Assembly: GCA_022450155.1 (NCBI GenBank)
Contig: JAKUQR010000004.1
Span: forward strand, 147,603 to 211,602
Source: Gammaproteobacteria bacterium
GTDB lineage: Bacteria > Pseudomonadota > Gammaproteobacteria > Arenicellales > UBA868
Reading direction: 5' to 3'
DNA length: 64,000 nucleotides
Position 1 is the first letter of the stretch, and each line of letters begins with the position of its first letter. Both the position numbers and the translations under genes were made by a program. Shown piece after piece: positions 18,349 through 26,749 of the stretch. The notes under the pieces are model-generated. The model saw only the letters and a list, made by a program, of their open reading frames with translations. It did not search any database and was not told the DNA's origin.

Positions 18349-18615
18349 ATGGGTGTTGGAGGCATAAGTATTTGGCAGCTGCTGATCGTACTGGTCATTG
18401 TGCTGTTGTTGTTTGGTACCAAGAAGCTGCGCAACATGGGTGGTGACCTGGGTGGCGCAATCAAAGGGTTCCGCAGTTCAATGAAAGAGGTCAAGGGTGG
18501 GGACAGTGACAGCGACAGCGAGGATTCCGAGGCGGCGGATCAGCAGGCTGAAGCGTCCCAGGATGACCTTGCCGATGCGCAGGCGACTGAGGACGTGAAG
18601 ACGGAAAAAGTCTGA
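18349..18615 (+). CDS. tatA: Sec-independent translocase subunit TatA
   Basis: TatA oligomers form the passage for folded twin-arginine substrates across the inner membrane. The protein is 88 aa. A short N-terminal membrane helix ([15 protein letters not shown], about residues 9-23) is followed by the [20 protein letters not shown] hinge and amphipathic helix, then an acidic tail rich in Asp, Glu and Ser. It has a GAGGAG ribosome site. tatB follows after 20 bases and tatC after that, so the complete Tat system is encoded. Confidence 0.96.
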   Translation: MGVGGISIWQLLIVLVIVLLLFGTKKLRNMGGDLGGAIKGFRSSMKEVKGGDSDSDSEDSEAADQQAEASQDDLADAQATEDVKTEKV

Positions 18616-18635
18616 CCGTTTTCTGAGGCAGCATC

Positions 18636-19067
18636 ATGTTTGACGTCGGATTTTCCGAGGTCGTAATCATTGCGATTATCGCCCTCGTGATTTTGGGCCC
18701 CGAGCGGCTGCCCAAAGTCGCACGCACGCTCGGTTTCTGGGTCGGGAAAGCCCGCAGGATGGTTGCTGACGTCAAGTCCGACATTGATCGGGAGATGCGC
18801 GAGAGTGAACTGGCCGACCTTCGCAAGCTAGGCAACGAAATCAGTGACGTGAAAAATGAATTCCAGAGTGTTGCTGGAGAGGTTGCCGATGACAGCGGTG
18901 TGGAGTCGGTCGTCGAGTCCATCAAAAAGTCAGCCGATGATATTCAATCGTCAGTGACCGATGTCACAGCAACCGACGATTCGGCTCAGTCGGCAGAAAA
19001 CGAGTCTCCCGTGGATGACACCACAGACACTTCCCAGATCAAAGACAAAAAGACCCCTACGCCCTGA
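18636..19067 (+). CDS. tatB: Sec-independent translocase subunit TatB
   Basis: TatB forms the signal-recognition core with TatC. The protein is 143 aa. The N-terminal helix FSEVVIIAIIALVILGPERL contains the Gly-Pro hinge typical of TatB. A long amphipathic helix and an acidic, Thr/Ser-rich tail follow. It starts 20 bases after tatA and ends 11 bases before tatC. The helix and length separate it from TatA. Confidence 0.95.
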   Translation: MFDVGFSEVVIIAIIALVILGPERLPKVARTLGFWVGKARRMVADVKSDIDREMRESELADLRKLGNEISDVKNEFQSVAGEVADDSGVESVVESIKKSADDIQSSVTDVTATDDSAQSAENESPVDDTTDTSQIKDKKTPTP

Positions 19068-19078
19068 CCGATTAGACC

Positions 19079-19864
19079 ATGGCTGAACCGAGCAATCGAC
19101 CCGGAGATGAGGCAACGACGTTTATGTCCCACCTGCTGGAGCTGCGGAATCGCATCATGCGCGGTGGGGCCTCTATTCTGATTGTGTTCCTGATCGCGGC
19201 ACCGTTCGCAAACGATCTTTATGAGTATCTGGCGGCCCCATTGATGGAGGCGTTGCCGGAAGGGAACAGCATGATCTCGACCGAGCCTCACGGACCGTTT
19301 TTCGTGCCGTTCAAGTTCGCTTTCGCGTTAGCAGCAGCGGTCGCCATGCCCTATCTGCTGTATCAGCTGTGGGCGTTTGTGGCCCCGGGGCTCTATCGTC
19401 ACGAAAAACGGTTGGCAATACCCCTGCTGGTGTCCAGCAGTATCCTGTTTTACCTCGGTATATTGTTTGCTTACTACGCAGTTTTTCCGCTTATTTTTGC
19501 TTTTTTTACCAGTACCGCACCCGAAGGGGTGTTGGTGATGACCGACATCAATGCCTACCTCAGTTTTGTGCTGAAGCTATTTTTCGCCTTTGGCCTGGCG
19601 TTCGAGGTGCCGGTTGCAACCGTGTTGATGGTCAAGGTCGGTATGACCACACCGGATAGTTTGGCCAGCAAGCGGCCTTACATCATTGTGGGTGCATTTT
19701 TGGTGGGTATGGTGTTGACGCCGCCCGATATTTTTTCACAAACCATGCTGGCCGTGCCGGTTTGGTTGCTGTTTGAAGTGGGGTTGTACTGTTCACGCTT
19801 GATCAAATCCAAGGAGACCCAAGAAGCTGAGTCTGCACAGGACCTTAATGATCAAGAAGCCTGA
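19079..19864 (+). CDS. tatC: Sec-independent translocase subunit TatC
   Basis: TatC is the polytopic receptor for twin-arginine signal peptides. The protein is 261 aa, with six predicted membrane helices. Early motifs are the N-terminal FMSHLLELRNRIMRG and the first periplasmic loop. Later regions include MPYLLYQLWAFVAPGLYRHEK, which is the most conserved cytoplasmic segment, the acidic-containing FGLAFEVPVATVLMVKVG and ANVVLTPPDIFSQ-like VLTPPDIFSQTMLAVP. It closes the tat operon; a 128-base gap separates it from the kinase-like gene. Confidence 0.97.
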   Translation: MAEPSNRPGDEATTFMSHLLELRNRIMRGGASILIVFLIAAPFANDLYEYLAAPLMEALPEGNSMISTEPHGPFFVPFKFAFALAAAVAMPYLLYQLWAFVAPGLYRHEKRLAIPLLVSSSILFYLGILFAYYAVFPLIFAFFTSTAPEGVLVMTDINAYLSFVLKLFFAFGLAFEVPVATVLMVKVGMTTPDSLASKRPYIIVGAFLVGMVLTPPDIFSQTMLAVPVWLLFEVGLYCSRLIKSKETQEAESAQDLNDQEA

Positions 19865-19992
19865 ACCCGGAGCAGGTCGTCGTCTAGCAAAAGACCCCAC
19901 CGCCCGTTAATTTAATCTGTTACCGAGCAGTCTATTGGCACTGAAACTTTGGACGGTGTCACACCACGAAGGATGTTAACGACGTAGCGCTG

Positions 19993-20721
19993 ATGAAATC
20001 AGAGCCGAGAATCTGGAGTTTTAATCTCCATCGTGGTGACTGTCTGGCCGGAAAATACCAGGTGGTCACCTTGCTGGGTGCGGGATGGGAAGGTGAGGTC
20101 TACCTGGTTTGTGAGCGCGGTACCGGTATTGAGCGCACGGTAAAAATATTTTTTCCACAGCGAAACCCGCATGACCGTGCCTTGCGTTTTTATGCCAGGA
20201 AACTGCACAAATTGCGGCACTGTCCTGTGGTGATCCAGTATCACACCCGAGATACCTTTGTCTACGAGGGCACCAAAGTGTCTTTTTTGTTGTCAGAATT
20301 TGTCGAAGGCGAATTGCTGCAGGATTTTTTGAAACGGCAACGTGGTCGCAGGCTTTCTCCATTCCAAGGCGTGCACCTGTTACATGCCCTTGCAATCGGT
20401 ATTGAGTCTATTCACAACCTAGGTGACTATCATGGCGATCTGCATACCGACAACATCATCGTGCTGAGATATGGTCTGGGATTCGACCTCAAACTGCTGG
20501 ACATGTTCCACTGGGGGGCCCCCAATGCAGAGAACATTCAACATGACGTGTACGATCTCATTCGTATTTTCTACGATGCTATCGGTGGGCAGCGCCACTA
20601 TGCGCGGCAACCGCAGGAGGTTAAAGACATCTGCAGAGGGCTTAAGCGCACACTGATTGCACAGAAATTTCGCAGTGCCGGGAAACTGCGCCGTCACCTG
20701 GAAACTATGGAATGGATGTGA
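19993..20721 (+). CDS. Atypical protein-kinase-like protein
   Basis: This is a stand-alone kinase-fold protein of 242 aa with no membrane helix or sensor domain. A Hanks-type glycine loop LLGAGWEGEVYLV is at residues 28-40, and the ATP-anchoring lysine is Lys51 in RTVKIFF. The catalytic loop is HGDLHTDN (147-154) rather than HRDLKxxN. This resembles aminoglycoside-phosphotransferase and ABC1-like kinases. The metal-binding Asp is Asp170 in LLDMF, replacing DFG. It is 37 bases upstream of a PP2C phosphatase, and the pair is probably co-transcribed, so protein phosphorylation is more likely than small-molecule phosphorylation. The substrate is unknown. I do not recognise a named family member. 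Confidence 0.75.
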   Translation: MKSEPRIWSFNLHRGDCLAGKYQVVTLLGAGWEGEVYLVCERGTGIERTVKIFFPQRNPHDRALRFYARKLHKLRHCPVVIQYHTRDTFVYEGTKVSFLLSEFVEGELLQDFLKRQRGRRLSPFQGVHLLHALAIGIESIHNLGDYHGDLHTDNIIVLRYGLGFDLKLLDMFHWGAPNAENIQHDVYDLIRIFYDAIGGQRHYARQPQEVKDICRGLKRTLIAQKFRSAGKLRRHLETMEWM

Positions 20722-20729
20722 AAAGGAGG
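20722..20729 (+). promoter_or_regulatory. Near-perfect Shine-Dalgarno site after the kinase stop
   Basis: AAAGGAGG follows directly on the kinase stop codon (TGA at 20719-20721). It lies 30 bases from the first in-frame ATG of the phosphatase (20759), too far for ordinary use. A CTG at 20735, five bases from the site and in frame, is the best-placed start. Either the phosphatase begins at that CTG or the site is used in another way. Confidence 0.6.
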
Positions 20730-20758
20730 CCTGTCTGACGTCTGCTTCTCTTGCGGGT

Positions 20759-21541
20759 ATGCCGTTCGTGACCTGTGGTACGGATCTTGATGATCCCCTG
20801 ACTATCGCGTGCCAGGTTGGCCAGGCGGTGGTGTACTCTCATCGATCGACAACGGGACACAAAGGCAATGAGGACGCGGTCGGGGTGTTTGACTGGGGGG
20901 ACGGGAAGCTGTTGCTGGCGGTCGCTGATGGGGTCGGTGGTCTGCCCGGCGGTGCCGCCGCGGCCAGGCGGGTTATAGAAACACTGCGCAACGCACCTGC
21001 TGGCGAGCACGAAGATCCCGTCGGTTACTTGTTAGATAATGCCAACGATTCAATACGTCAGGACCAGTCCATAGGTGCGACAACGCTCTCGGCTGTTCTG
21101 ATCCAGAACAAACGGTTCACCAGTTACCACGCCGGAGATTCCACGACACTCGTGGTCGGTCAGCGCGGCCGGATCAAGTTTCAGAGCGTTTGTCATTCTC
21201 CGGTCGGGGTCGCTCAGGCCCGCGGGGAACTCAGCGAACGAGCCGCCTTGTTTCATCCTCAGCGACATTTAGTCAGCAACATGGTCGGTAATGAGGCGTT
21301 CTGGGTTGAACGCTCAGCTTGTTATGAATTGGCCACTTTCGACACGATTGTGATTGCAAGTGACGGGTTGTGGGATAATTTTTTCAGTGATGAAATCATT
21401 GAGATTGTTCGCCAAGGGCCGTTGGCACAGGTGGGGAGACGACTGGCCCGTTCAACGCGGCAGCGTATGTTCATGGCAGAGGATAATGTGCCGTCCAAAC
21501 CCGATGATCTGAGTTTTGTGCTGTATCGCCGACAAACTTGA
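20759..21541 (+). CDS. PP2C-family protein serine/threonine phosphatase
   Basis: This is a metal-dependent phosphatase of the PP2C (PPM) family, 260 aa from the ATG at 20759, or 268 aa if a CTG at 20735 is used. All the aspartate motifs are visible: GHKGNEDAVGVF (about 34-45), VADGVGGLPGG (about 55-65), IGATTLSAVL, YHAGDSTTLVV, IASDGLWDNF and a C-terminal PDDLSFVLYR. No membrane helix or receptor domain is attached. It pairs with the upstream kinase-like gene and probably reverses its phosphorylation. Such kinase/PP2C pairs occur in type VI secretion loci, but no secretion genes are nearby. Its presence between tat and tldD is unusual. Confidence 0.88.
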   Translation: MPFVTCGTDLDDPLTIACQVGQAVVYSHRSTTGHKGNEDAVGVFDWGDGKLLLAVADGVGGLPGGAAAARRVIETLRNAPAGEHEDPVGYLLDNANDSIRQDQSIGATTLSAVLIQNKRFTSYHAGDSTTLVVGQRGRIKFQSVCHSPVGVAQARGELSERAALFHPQRHLVSNMVGNEAFWVERSACYELATFDTIVIASDGLWDNFFSDEIIEIVRQGPLAQVGRRLARSTRQRMFMAEDNVPSKPDDLSFVLYRRQT

Positions 21542-21588
21542 GTGATAAATTGACGGCGAGGCCAGTCTTAGAAGTGTCTCATTAAAAG

Positions 21589-22062
21589 TTGAACCTGATT
21601 GAATTGTGGCGTCGGTGTCATTTAGCCGTCACAAGAGATTATGTGTCTGAATTAACCAGCTGGGAGTACATTGCATTCGGACTGATCTTCCTGTGGAGTG
21701 GATTTGTCCTATCCGAGCTGGGTTTTTTAGGGTGCAGCACTGGCCTTGCCGCTGCGGTTTGCTTGCGCCAGGTGTCGCGCCAGAACTTGCGGGAAACCTT
21801 GATCGTTCTGTGGCGGATTCTGGTGGTGTTCAAGATGAGCGCTTTTGTTTATAGCGGCGTTGACCTGCAACTGCTACACCAAGTTTGGCTATTGCCCTGC
21901 GCCGCAATCGGTCATGTCATGGGTTTGAAGGTCCATCAGAAACTTCTCACCAGCACGGGTAATCTATTCATGCGCCTGCTGGGCAGAGCTACTGGCGGTA
22001 ACCTTGGTCGGAGTGTGGCTAAATTTTCTGTGACGGCTTTCATACCGGGTTGCGCGGTATAA
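21589..22062 (+). CDS. Small polytopic membrane protein, TauE/SafE-like C-terminus
   Basis: This 157-aa membrane protein has a TTG start and three or four hydrophobic segments (YIAFGLIFLWSGFVLSELGF, LRETLIVLWRILVVFKMSAF, VWLLPCAAIGHVMGL). The region LPCAAIGHVMGLKVHQKLL resembles the second half of sulfite-exporter TauE/SafE proteins, which are normally about 250 aa, so this may be a short or half-size member. Function is not recognised. It lies 47 bases after the phosphatase and 33 before tldD, on the same strand, so it may belong to the kinase/phosphatase transcript. The likeness to TauE/SafE is weak and was judged by eye. Confidence 0.55.
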   Translation: MNLIELWRRCHLAVTRDYVSELTSWEYIAFGLIFLWSGFVLSELGFLGCSTGLAAAVCLRQVSRQNLRETLIVLWRILVVFKMSAFVYSGVDLQLLHQVWLLPCAAIGHVMGLKVHQKLLTSTGNLFMRLLGRATGGNLGRSVAKFSVTAFIPGCAV

Positions 22063-22095
22063 TCTTCGCCCCTTTTAATCATCGTGTGACACTTT

Positions 22096-23541
22096 GTGAC
22101 AGATCCCCTCAAAACGGCAGTCGAGACATTGCTTGAGCCCTCTGGACTTGACCGCACCGATATAGACGGCCTGCTGGCGAGAATGATGTCGCATCAGCTG
22201 GACTACGCGGATCTTTATTTTCAATACAGCCGTCACGAGGCCTGGTCACTGGAAGACGGCGCTGTCAAATCCGGCAGTCGAAGTACCGATCAAGGTGTCG
22301 GTGTGCGGGCAATCAGCGGTGAGAAGACCGGTTTTGCCTATTCGGATGAGATTCAGCTGCCAGTGCTGACGCAGGCTGCGAATGCCGCACGGGCCATCGC
22401 ACAGGCAGGCGATGACGCAACCCAGGCGGTCGATCGTCAAAGTAATGCCGGCACTGCGTTATACACTTCGGCCGATCCGCTCGCGACGCTGGAAGAAAAA
22501 TCAAAGATAAAGCTGCTGGAAAAAGTTGAAGCCGAAGCGCGACGGCAAGACCCCCGCGTGAATCAGGTGATGGCGAGCCTCGCCGGATCCCACGAAGTGA
22601 TGCTGGTGGCCCGCCACGATGGCAGTCTGGTCGCCGATGTGCGGCCCCTGGTCCGGCTCAATGTGACGGTGATCGTCGAGAGTGAGGGCCGTCGTGAACA
22701 GGGCAGCGCCGGCGGCGGCGGCCGATTTGGCTACAACTGGTTTATGGAAGCCGAACGCGCTGAGGAATTTGCCCGCGACGCGGTACGTCAGGCGCTGATC
22801 AATCTGGAAGCCACAGATTCTCCCGCTGGCACCATGACCGTGGTTCTGGGGCCAGGCTGGCCCGGTATTCTATTGCACGAAGCAATTGGTCACGGTCTCG
22901 AGGGAGATTTCAACCGAAAACGAACATCGGCGTTTTCCGGACGGGTCGGTGAACAGGTAGCCTCTACACAGTGTACCGTGGTTGACGACGGGACATTGCC
23001 AGACCGCCGGGGATCATTGTCGGTAGATGATGAGGGGACCCCCACGGCCTCTACGGTGCTCATCGAAAATGGCATTCTCAAAGGTTATATGCAGGACACA
23101 CTCAATGCGCGTCTGATGGGGGTGAACACGACTGGCAACGGCCGCCGGGAATCGTACGCCCATTTGCCGATGCCGCGTATGACCAATACCTATATGCTGG
23201 CCGGCGAGCATGATCCTGGAGAAGTCATCGAATCTGTCAGTAATGGGCTGTACGCGGTCAATTTCGGTGGTGGGCAGGTCGATATCACGTCCGGCAAGTT
23301 TGTGTTTTCGGCCAGCGAGGCTTATCTCATTGAAAACGGAAAAGTCACGACACCGGTCAAGGGTGCAACCCTGATCGGGAATGGCCCCGATGTATTGTCG
23401 CGAGTATCGATGGTCGGGAATGATCTTGCCCTGGATTCGGGTGTCGGCACCTGTGGCAAGGAGGGACAGAGCGTACCTGTGGGTGTCGGTCAGCCCACCC
23501 TAAAGATCGACGGCCTGACGGTTGGTGGCGTTGAAGTTTGA
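22096..23541 (+). CDS. tldD: Metalloprotease TldD
   Basis: TldD is the catalytic subunit of the TldD/TldE protease, which digests unfolded peptides and matures some microcins in E. coli. The protein is 481 aa with a GTG start. The zinc motif HEAIGH is at residues 261-266, in [16 protein letters not shown]. Other family signatures are [25 protein letters not shown] and a C-terminal [13 protein letters not shown]. The partner subunit tldE/pmbA follows 25 bases later on the same strand; the usual arrangement in enteric bacteria has the two genes apart. Confidence 0.96.
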   Translation: MTDPLKTAVETLLEPSGLDRTDIDGLLARMMSHQLDYADLYFQYSRHEAWSLEDGAVKSGSRSTDQGVGVRAISGEKTGFAYSDEIQLPVLTQAANAARAIAQAGDDATQAVDRQSNAGTALYTSADPLATLEEKSKIKLLEKVEAEARRQDPRVNQVMASLAGSHEVMLVARHDGSLVADVRPLVRLNVTVIVESEGRREQGSAGGGGRFGYNWFMEAERAEEFARDAVRQALINLEATDSPAGTMTVVLGPGWPGILLHEAIGHGLEGDFNRKRTSAFSGRVGEQVASTQCTVVDDGTLPDRRGSLSVDDEGTPTASTVLIENGILKGYMQDTLNARLMGVNTTGNGRRESYAHLPMPRMTNTYMLAGEHDPGEVIESVSNGLYAVNFGGGQVDITSGKFVFSASEAYLIENGKVTTPVKGATLIGNGPDVLSRVSMVGNDLALDSGVGTCGKEGQSVPVGVGQPTLKIDGLTVGGVEV

Positions 23542-23566
23542 TCGGCTGTAGAAAGAAGCAACCTCA

Positions 23567-24928
23567 GTGAATAAAAGCATCGAACCTGCAGCACCTGAGT
23601 CAAGCCGACTCGATCCGTCAGACCTTGGCCATGTGGTCGAGACGACTCTGGCCGAAGCAACGAGACGGGGTGCGAGTGGGGCAGAAGCGGCTGCTGCCCT
23701 GAGCCAGGGATTGTCTGTCAATGTCCGCATGGGCGAGCTTGAAACCGTAGAGCATACCCGCGACCGAAGTCTGATCATCACAGTTTATTTTGAACAACGA
23801 ACCGGAAGTGCCAGCACGTCTGACTATTCGCCAGCGTCGGTTAAAGATACAGTCCAGGCCGCCTGTAGGATCGCTGAATATACTGAGGCTGATCCGTGCA
23901 ATGGGCTGGCCGATCCGGATCGTCTGGCGATGGACTTTCCCAATCTGGATCTTTTCCATCCCTGGAATCCATCGGTCGATGATGCTCGCGACATGGCACT
24001 GGAGTGTGAGCAAACGGCCATCGATCATGATCGGCGAATTGAAAACTCTGAAGGAGCTTCGGTCAGCTCTCATGAAGGACACGAGGTTTATGCCACCACC
24101 GGTGGCTTCTGGGGAGAGATTCGAAAGACCCGGCACGGGCTGAGTTGTTCGGTAATTGGTCGGGACGACAGCGGGATGCAGCGGGATTACTGGTTCAGTT
24201 CATCACGACAGGCCGCACAACTGGACAAACCGGATGTCGTGGGTCTGGAGGCTGCCAGGCGAACAGTCCGGCGACTCGATGCTCGGAAAATCGACACCTG
24301 CCAGGTACCCGTGATTTTCGAAGCACCGGTTGCCTCTAGTCTGATATCCCATTTCGTCGGGGCGATCAGCGGTGGTGCGCTCTACCGCAAGGCGTCGTTT
24401 CTGCTGGACCAGGTCGGTCAGCGGGTTTTCCCGGATTTTGTACAGATCTACGAACAACCGCTGCTCAAGTGCGCCATGGGCAGTGCCGCTTACGACAGCG
24501 AAGGTGTCACCACCTCGGCTGACAATGTTGTTACCAATGGTGTGCTGCAGCGTTACTTGCTGGGATCCTACTCTGCGCGGCGCCTTGGGCTCGAGACGAC
24601 TGGTAATGCGGGGGGTATTCACAATCTTACCGCCGAGTCAGGAGACCAGGATCTGGCCAATCTGATCGGTGGCCTGGAAAAGGGGTTGCTGGTAACCGAG
24701 CTGATTGGTTTTGGCGTCAATATGGTCACTGGGGACTATTCCCGCGGTGCCGCCGGCTTCTGGATTGAGAACGGTCAGATCCAATATCCGGTTGAGGAAG
24801 TGACAGTTGCCGGCAACCTTAAAGAAATCTTCAGCGGCTTGTGCGCGATTGGCAAGGATGTGGATACGCGGCGCAACATACGCTGCGGTTCGATATTGAT
24901 CGATGGACTGACTGTTGCCGGCGACTGA
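23567..24928 (+). CDS. pmbA: TldE/PmbA, partner subunit of TldD
   Basis: TldE is the non-catalytic half of the TldD/TldE heterodimer. The protein is 453 aa with a GTG start. It aligns in layout with TldD but lacks the HExxxH zinc motif, as expected. Family landmarks are SVNVRMGELETVEHTRDRSL, VIFEAPVASSLISHFVGAISG, RYLLGSYSARRLGLETTGN and YSRGAAGFWIENGQIQYPVEE (partial listing). Its placement directly after tldD suggests stoichiometric expression. Confidence 0.95.
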   Translation: MNKSIEPAAPESSRLDPSDLGHVVETTLAEATRRGASGAEAAAALSQGLSVNVRMGELETVEHTRDRSLIITVYFEQRTGSASTSDYSPASVKDTVQAACRIAEYTEADPCNGLADPDRLAMDFPNLDLFHPWNPSVDDARDMALECEQTAIDHDRRIENSEGASVSSHEGHEVYATTGGFWGEIRKTRHGLSCSVIGRDDSGMQRDYWFSSSRQAAQLDKPDVVGLEAARRTVRRLDARKIDTCQVPVIFEAPVASSLISHFVGAISGGALYRKASFLLDQVGQRVFPDFVQIYEQPLLKCAMGSAAYDSEGVTTSADNVVTNGVLQRYLLGSYSARRLGLETTGNAGGIHNLTAESGDQDLANLIGGLEKGLLVTELIGFGVNMVTGDYSRGAAGFWIENGQIQYPVEEVTVAGNLKEIFSGLCAIGKDVDTRRNIRCGSILIDGLTVAGD

Positions 24929-24955
24929 TCGCCTGAAATAAATCAGAATCGATCC

Positions 24956-24984
24956 GCAGGTAGGCCTGCTGTTACAGGTTTTTT
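24956..24984 (+). terminator. Possible terminator after pmbA
   Basis: Short inverted repeats (GCAGG/CCTGC at 24956-24969, or CCTG/CAGG at 24965-24978) precede a run of six T at 24979-24984. The stems are only four or five base pairs, so this is a weak candidate. It is well placed, 27 bases after the pmbA stop. Confidence 0.4.
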
Positions 24985-25010
24985 GAGATTTAATGCCGCT
25001 GTGGCACAAT
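24983..25010 (+). promoter_or_regulatory. Possible sigma-70 promoter for the CNNM pair
   Basis: TTGAGA at 24983-24988 and CACAAT at 25005-25010 are separated by 16 bases. Each matches four of six consensus positions. It lies downstream of the possible pmbA terminator and 120 bases before the next gene. Confidence 0.3.
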
Positions 25011-25131
25011 ACCTTACCTGACTTACCTGACAAGTCACTTAAATTAGTTTTGGCGGTCGTCTACGGTTGCCCACCCATCTGTATACAGACCGTGTCGGTC
25101 AGGCTTTCCGATTGTCTACGGGGAAAGACCT

Positions 25132-26739
25132 ATGGACAACACACTCCAGTTCATCAGTACGCAATGGCATCATCTGGGGGCTTTCTTTGCCTTTGATCCT
25201 GTGCTGTTGTCAGAGCCTGGCATAGTTTTTCGGCTGGTTCTCCTGGTGGTTTTGTTGTGCGGATCGGCTTTTTTTTCGGGTTCGGAAACGGCGCTCTTTT
25301 CACTGTCGCGCCTGGACCTGCAACAACTGCGCCGAGAGCGCAATCCACACGCCGAGACATTGCACGCACTGCTGGATCAGCCGCGCAGGCTGATTATTTC
25401 TATTCTCACTGGCAACGAACTGATCAACATCGCGGCCACTGTGAATGCTGCTGGCATTTTCGTGACCTTGTACGGTCCCGACCGCGCTGGTGTGGTCGGG
25501 ATTCTGGTGATGGTTTCACTGGTGCTGCTGTTCGGTGAGGTGACGCCCAAGACCCTTGCTGTTGTTAACCCCGTGCGTTTCACGACTCGCATCGTTGCGG
25601 TACCGATGGACTCATGGGTACGGCTTGTTTCTCCGCTGCGCCGGATCATTCGCTTTGCCTCGGACCGGTTGACAACGTGGATAGTCGGAGAAGACAAAGG
25701 TGCCGAGAACATACTGAATATCGATGAGTTTCTGACGCTGGTTGAGCAGGTCGCACAGGGGGGTGAGCTCGATGCCACAGAACGCGCCCTGATCAATAAT
25801 CTTCTGGAGGCGAACGAAACAGAGATCGTTGAGATCATGACACCACGTACCCGCACCAATTTTCTGAACGTCAAGATGGGTGTCGTCGAGATGGTGGAGC
25901 AGTTCCGGTCTTACCGTCACACCAGGGTGCCGGTCTTTAGTGTTCATCGGGATAACCTGGTTGGATTCTTGCACGCCGAAGACGTGCTGAGCCTATTGGC
26001 AGAAGGTAAATCACTGGCAGACCTGACGCCCATGGAAATTCTGCACCCCCCCGTGGTGGTGCCGCTGACCAAGAAAGTCGACGAGATGTTTGACTTTTTC
26101 CGGGAGAACGGTGTGCGGGCTGCGGTCTGCCTGAACGAGTTTGGGGGTGTCGAGGGGTTCATTACCGTCTATGACGTGTTGTCCTTTATTTTTGGTGACA
26201 TCAGTGGTGAAACCCGAGGCAGCGAGCTCTATCAGGAACAGGACATCAATATCTACGAAGTGCCGGGCGAGATGAAACTGACCGATTTCAATAATCTCAC
26301 CCACTTTGGCCTGGAAGACCCACGGATGACCACGATTGGTGGAGTGGCATTTCGGTATCTCGACCGCCTGCCCAGGATCGGTGACCGGGTGGTGGTGGAG
26401 GATGTTGCTTTGACGGTTCTTGAAATGGATGCTCACCGAGTCTCTCGCGTCCGCGTTGCCAAAGTGTCGGCAGAAGGCGATCTGGGTTCATCAGCGCCTG
26501 CTGAAGCAGAGGACAGTTTGATAAGCCCAGAAGCGACCGATACAACGGGTACGGCCCGGGTATCCGGCCGGACGGTCACATTCAGAGCAACAGCCGAAGA
26601 GGGGTCTTCTGATTCGACAGCAGACACGGTGTCTGAAACAACAGCTGAATCAGTGACTACGGGCGCGACTCAATCGGACCCTGTAGAAAAAGCTGATCCG
26701 AATCCGAAATCCAGGCCAAAGGTACGGATCGTAAGCTGA
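25132..26739 (+). CDS. CNNM/CorC-type membrane protein (DUF21-CBS), long C-terminal tail
   Basis: This is a membrane protein of the HlyC/CorC (CNNM, DUF21) family, linked to magnesium or cobalt efflux in studied members. It is 535 aa. The DUF21 membrane domain (about residues 20-190) carries FFSGSETALFSLSRLDLQQL. Two CBS domains follow (about 205-330; EIMTPRTRTNF, VPVFSVHRDNLVGFL). A CorC/HlyC transporter-associated domain is at about 365-440. The last 90 residues form a Ser/Thr/Glu-rich tail ending in basic residues, which is not part of the usual family. A second, shorter paralogue starts 10 bases downstream. Substrate is not visible. Confidence 0.9.
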   Translation: MDNTLQFISTQWHHLGAFFAFDPVLLSEPGIVFRLVLLVVLLCGSAFFSGSETALFSLSRLDLQQLRRERNPHAETLHALLDQPRRLIISILTGNELINIAATVNAAGIFVTLYGPDRAGVVGILVMVSLVLLFGEVTPKTLAVVNPVRFTTRIVAVPMDSWVRLVSPLRRIIRFASDRLTTWIVGEDKGAENILNIDEFLTLVEQVAQGGELDATERALINNLLEANETEIVEIMTPRTRTNFLNVKMGVVEMVEQFRSYRHTRVPVFSVHRDNLVGFLHAEDVLSLLAEGKSLADLTPMEILHPPVVVPLTKKVDEMFDFFRENGVRAAVCLNEFGGVEGFITVYDVLSFIFGDISGETRGSELYQEQDINIYEVPGEMKLTDFNNLTHFGLEDPRMTTIGGVAFRYLDRLPRIGDRVVVEDVALTVLEMDAHRVSRVRVAKVSAEGDLGSSAPAEAEDSLISPEATDTTGTARVSGRTVTFRATAEEGSSDSTADTVSETTAESVTTGATQSDPVEKADPNPKSRPKVRIVS

Positions 26740-26749
26740 GGATACTGAA

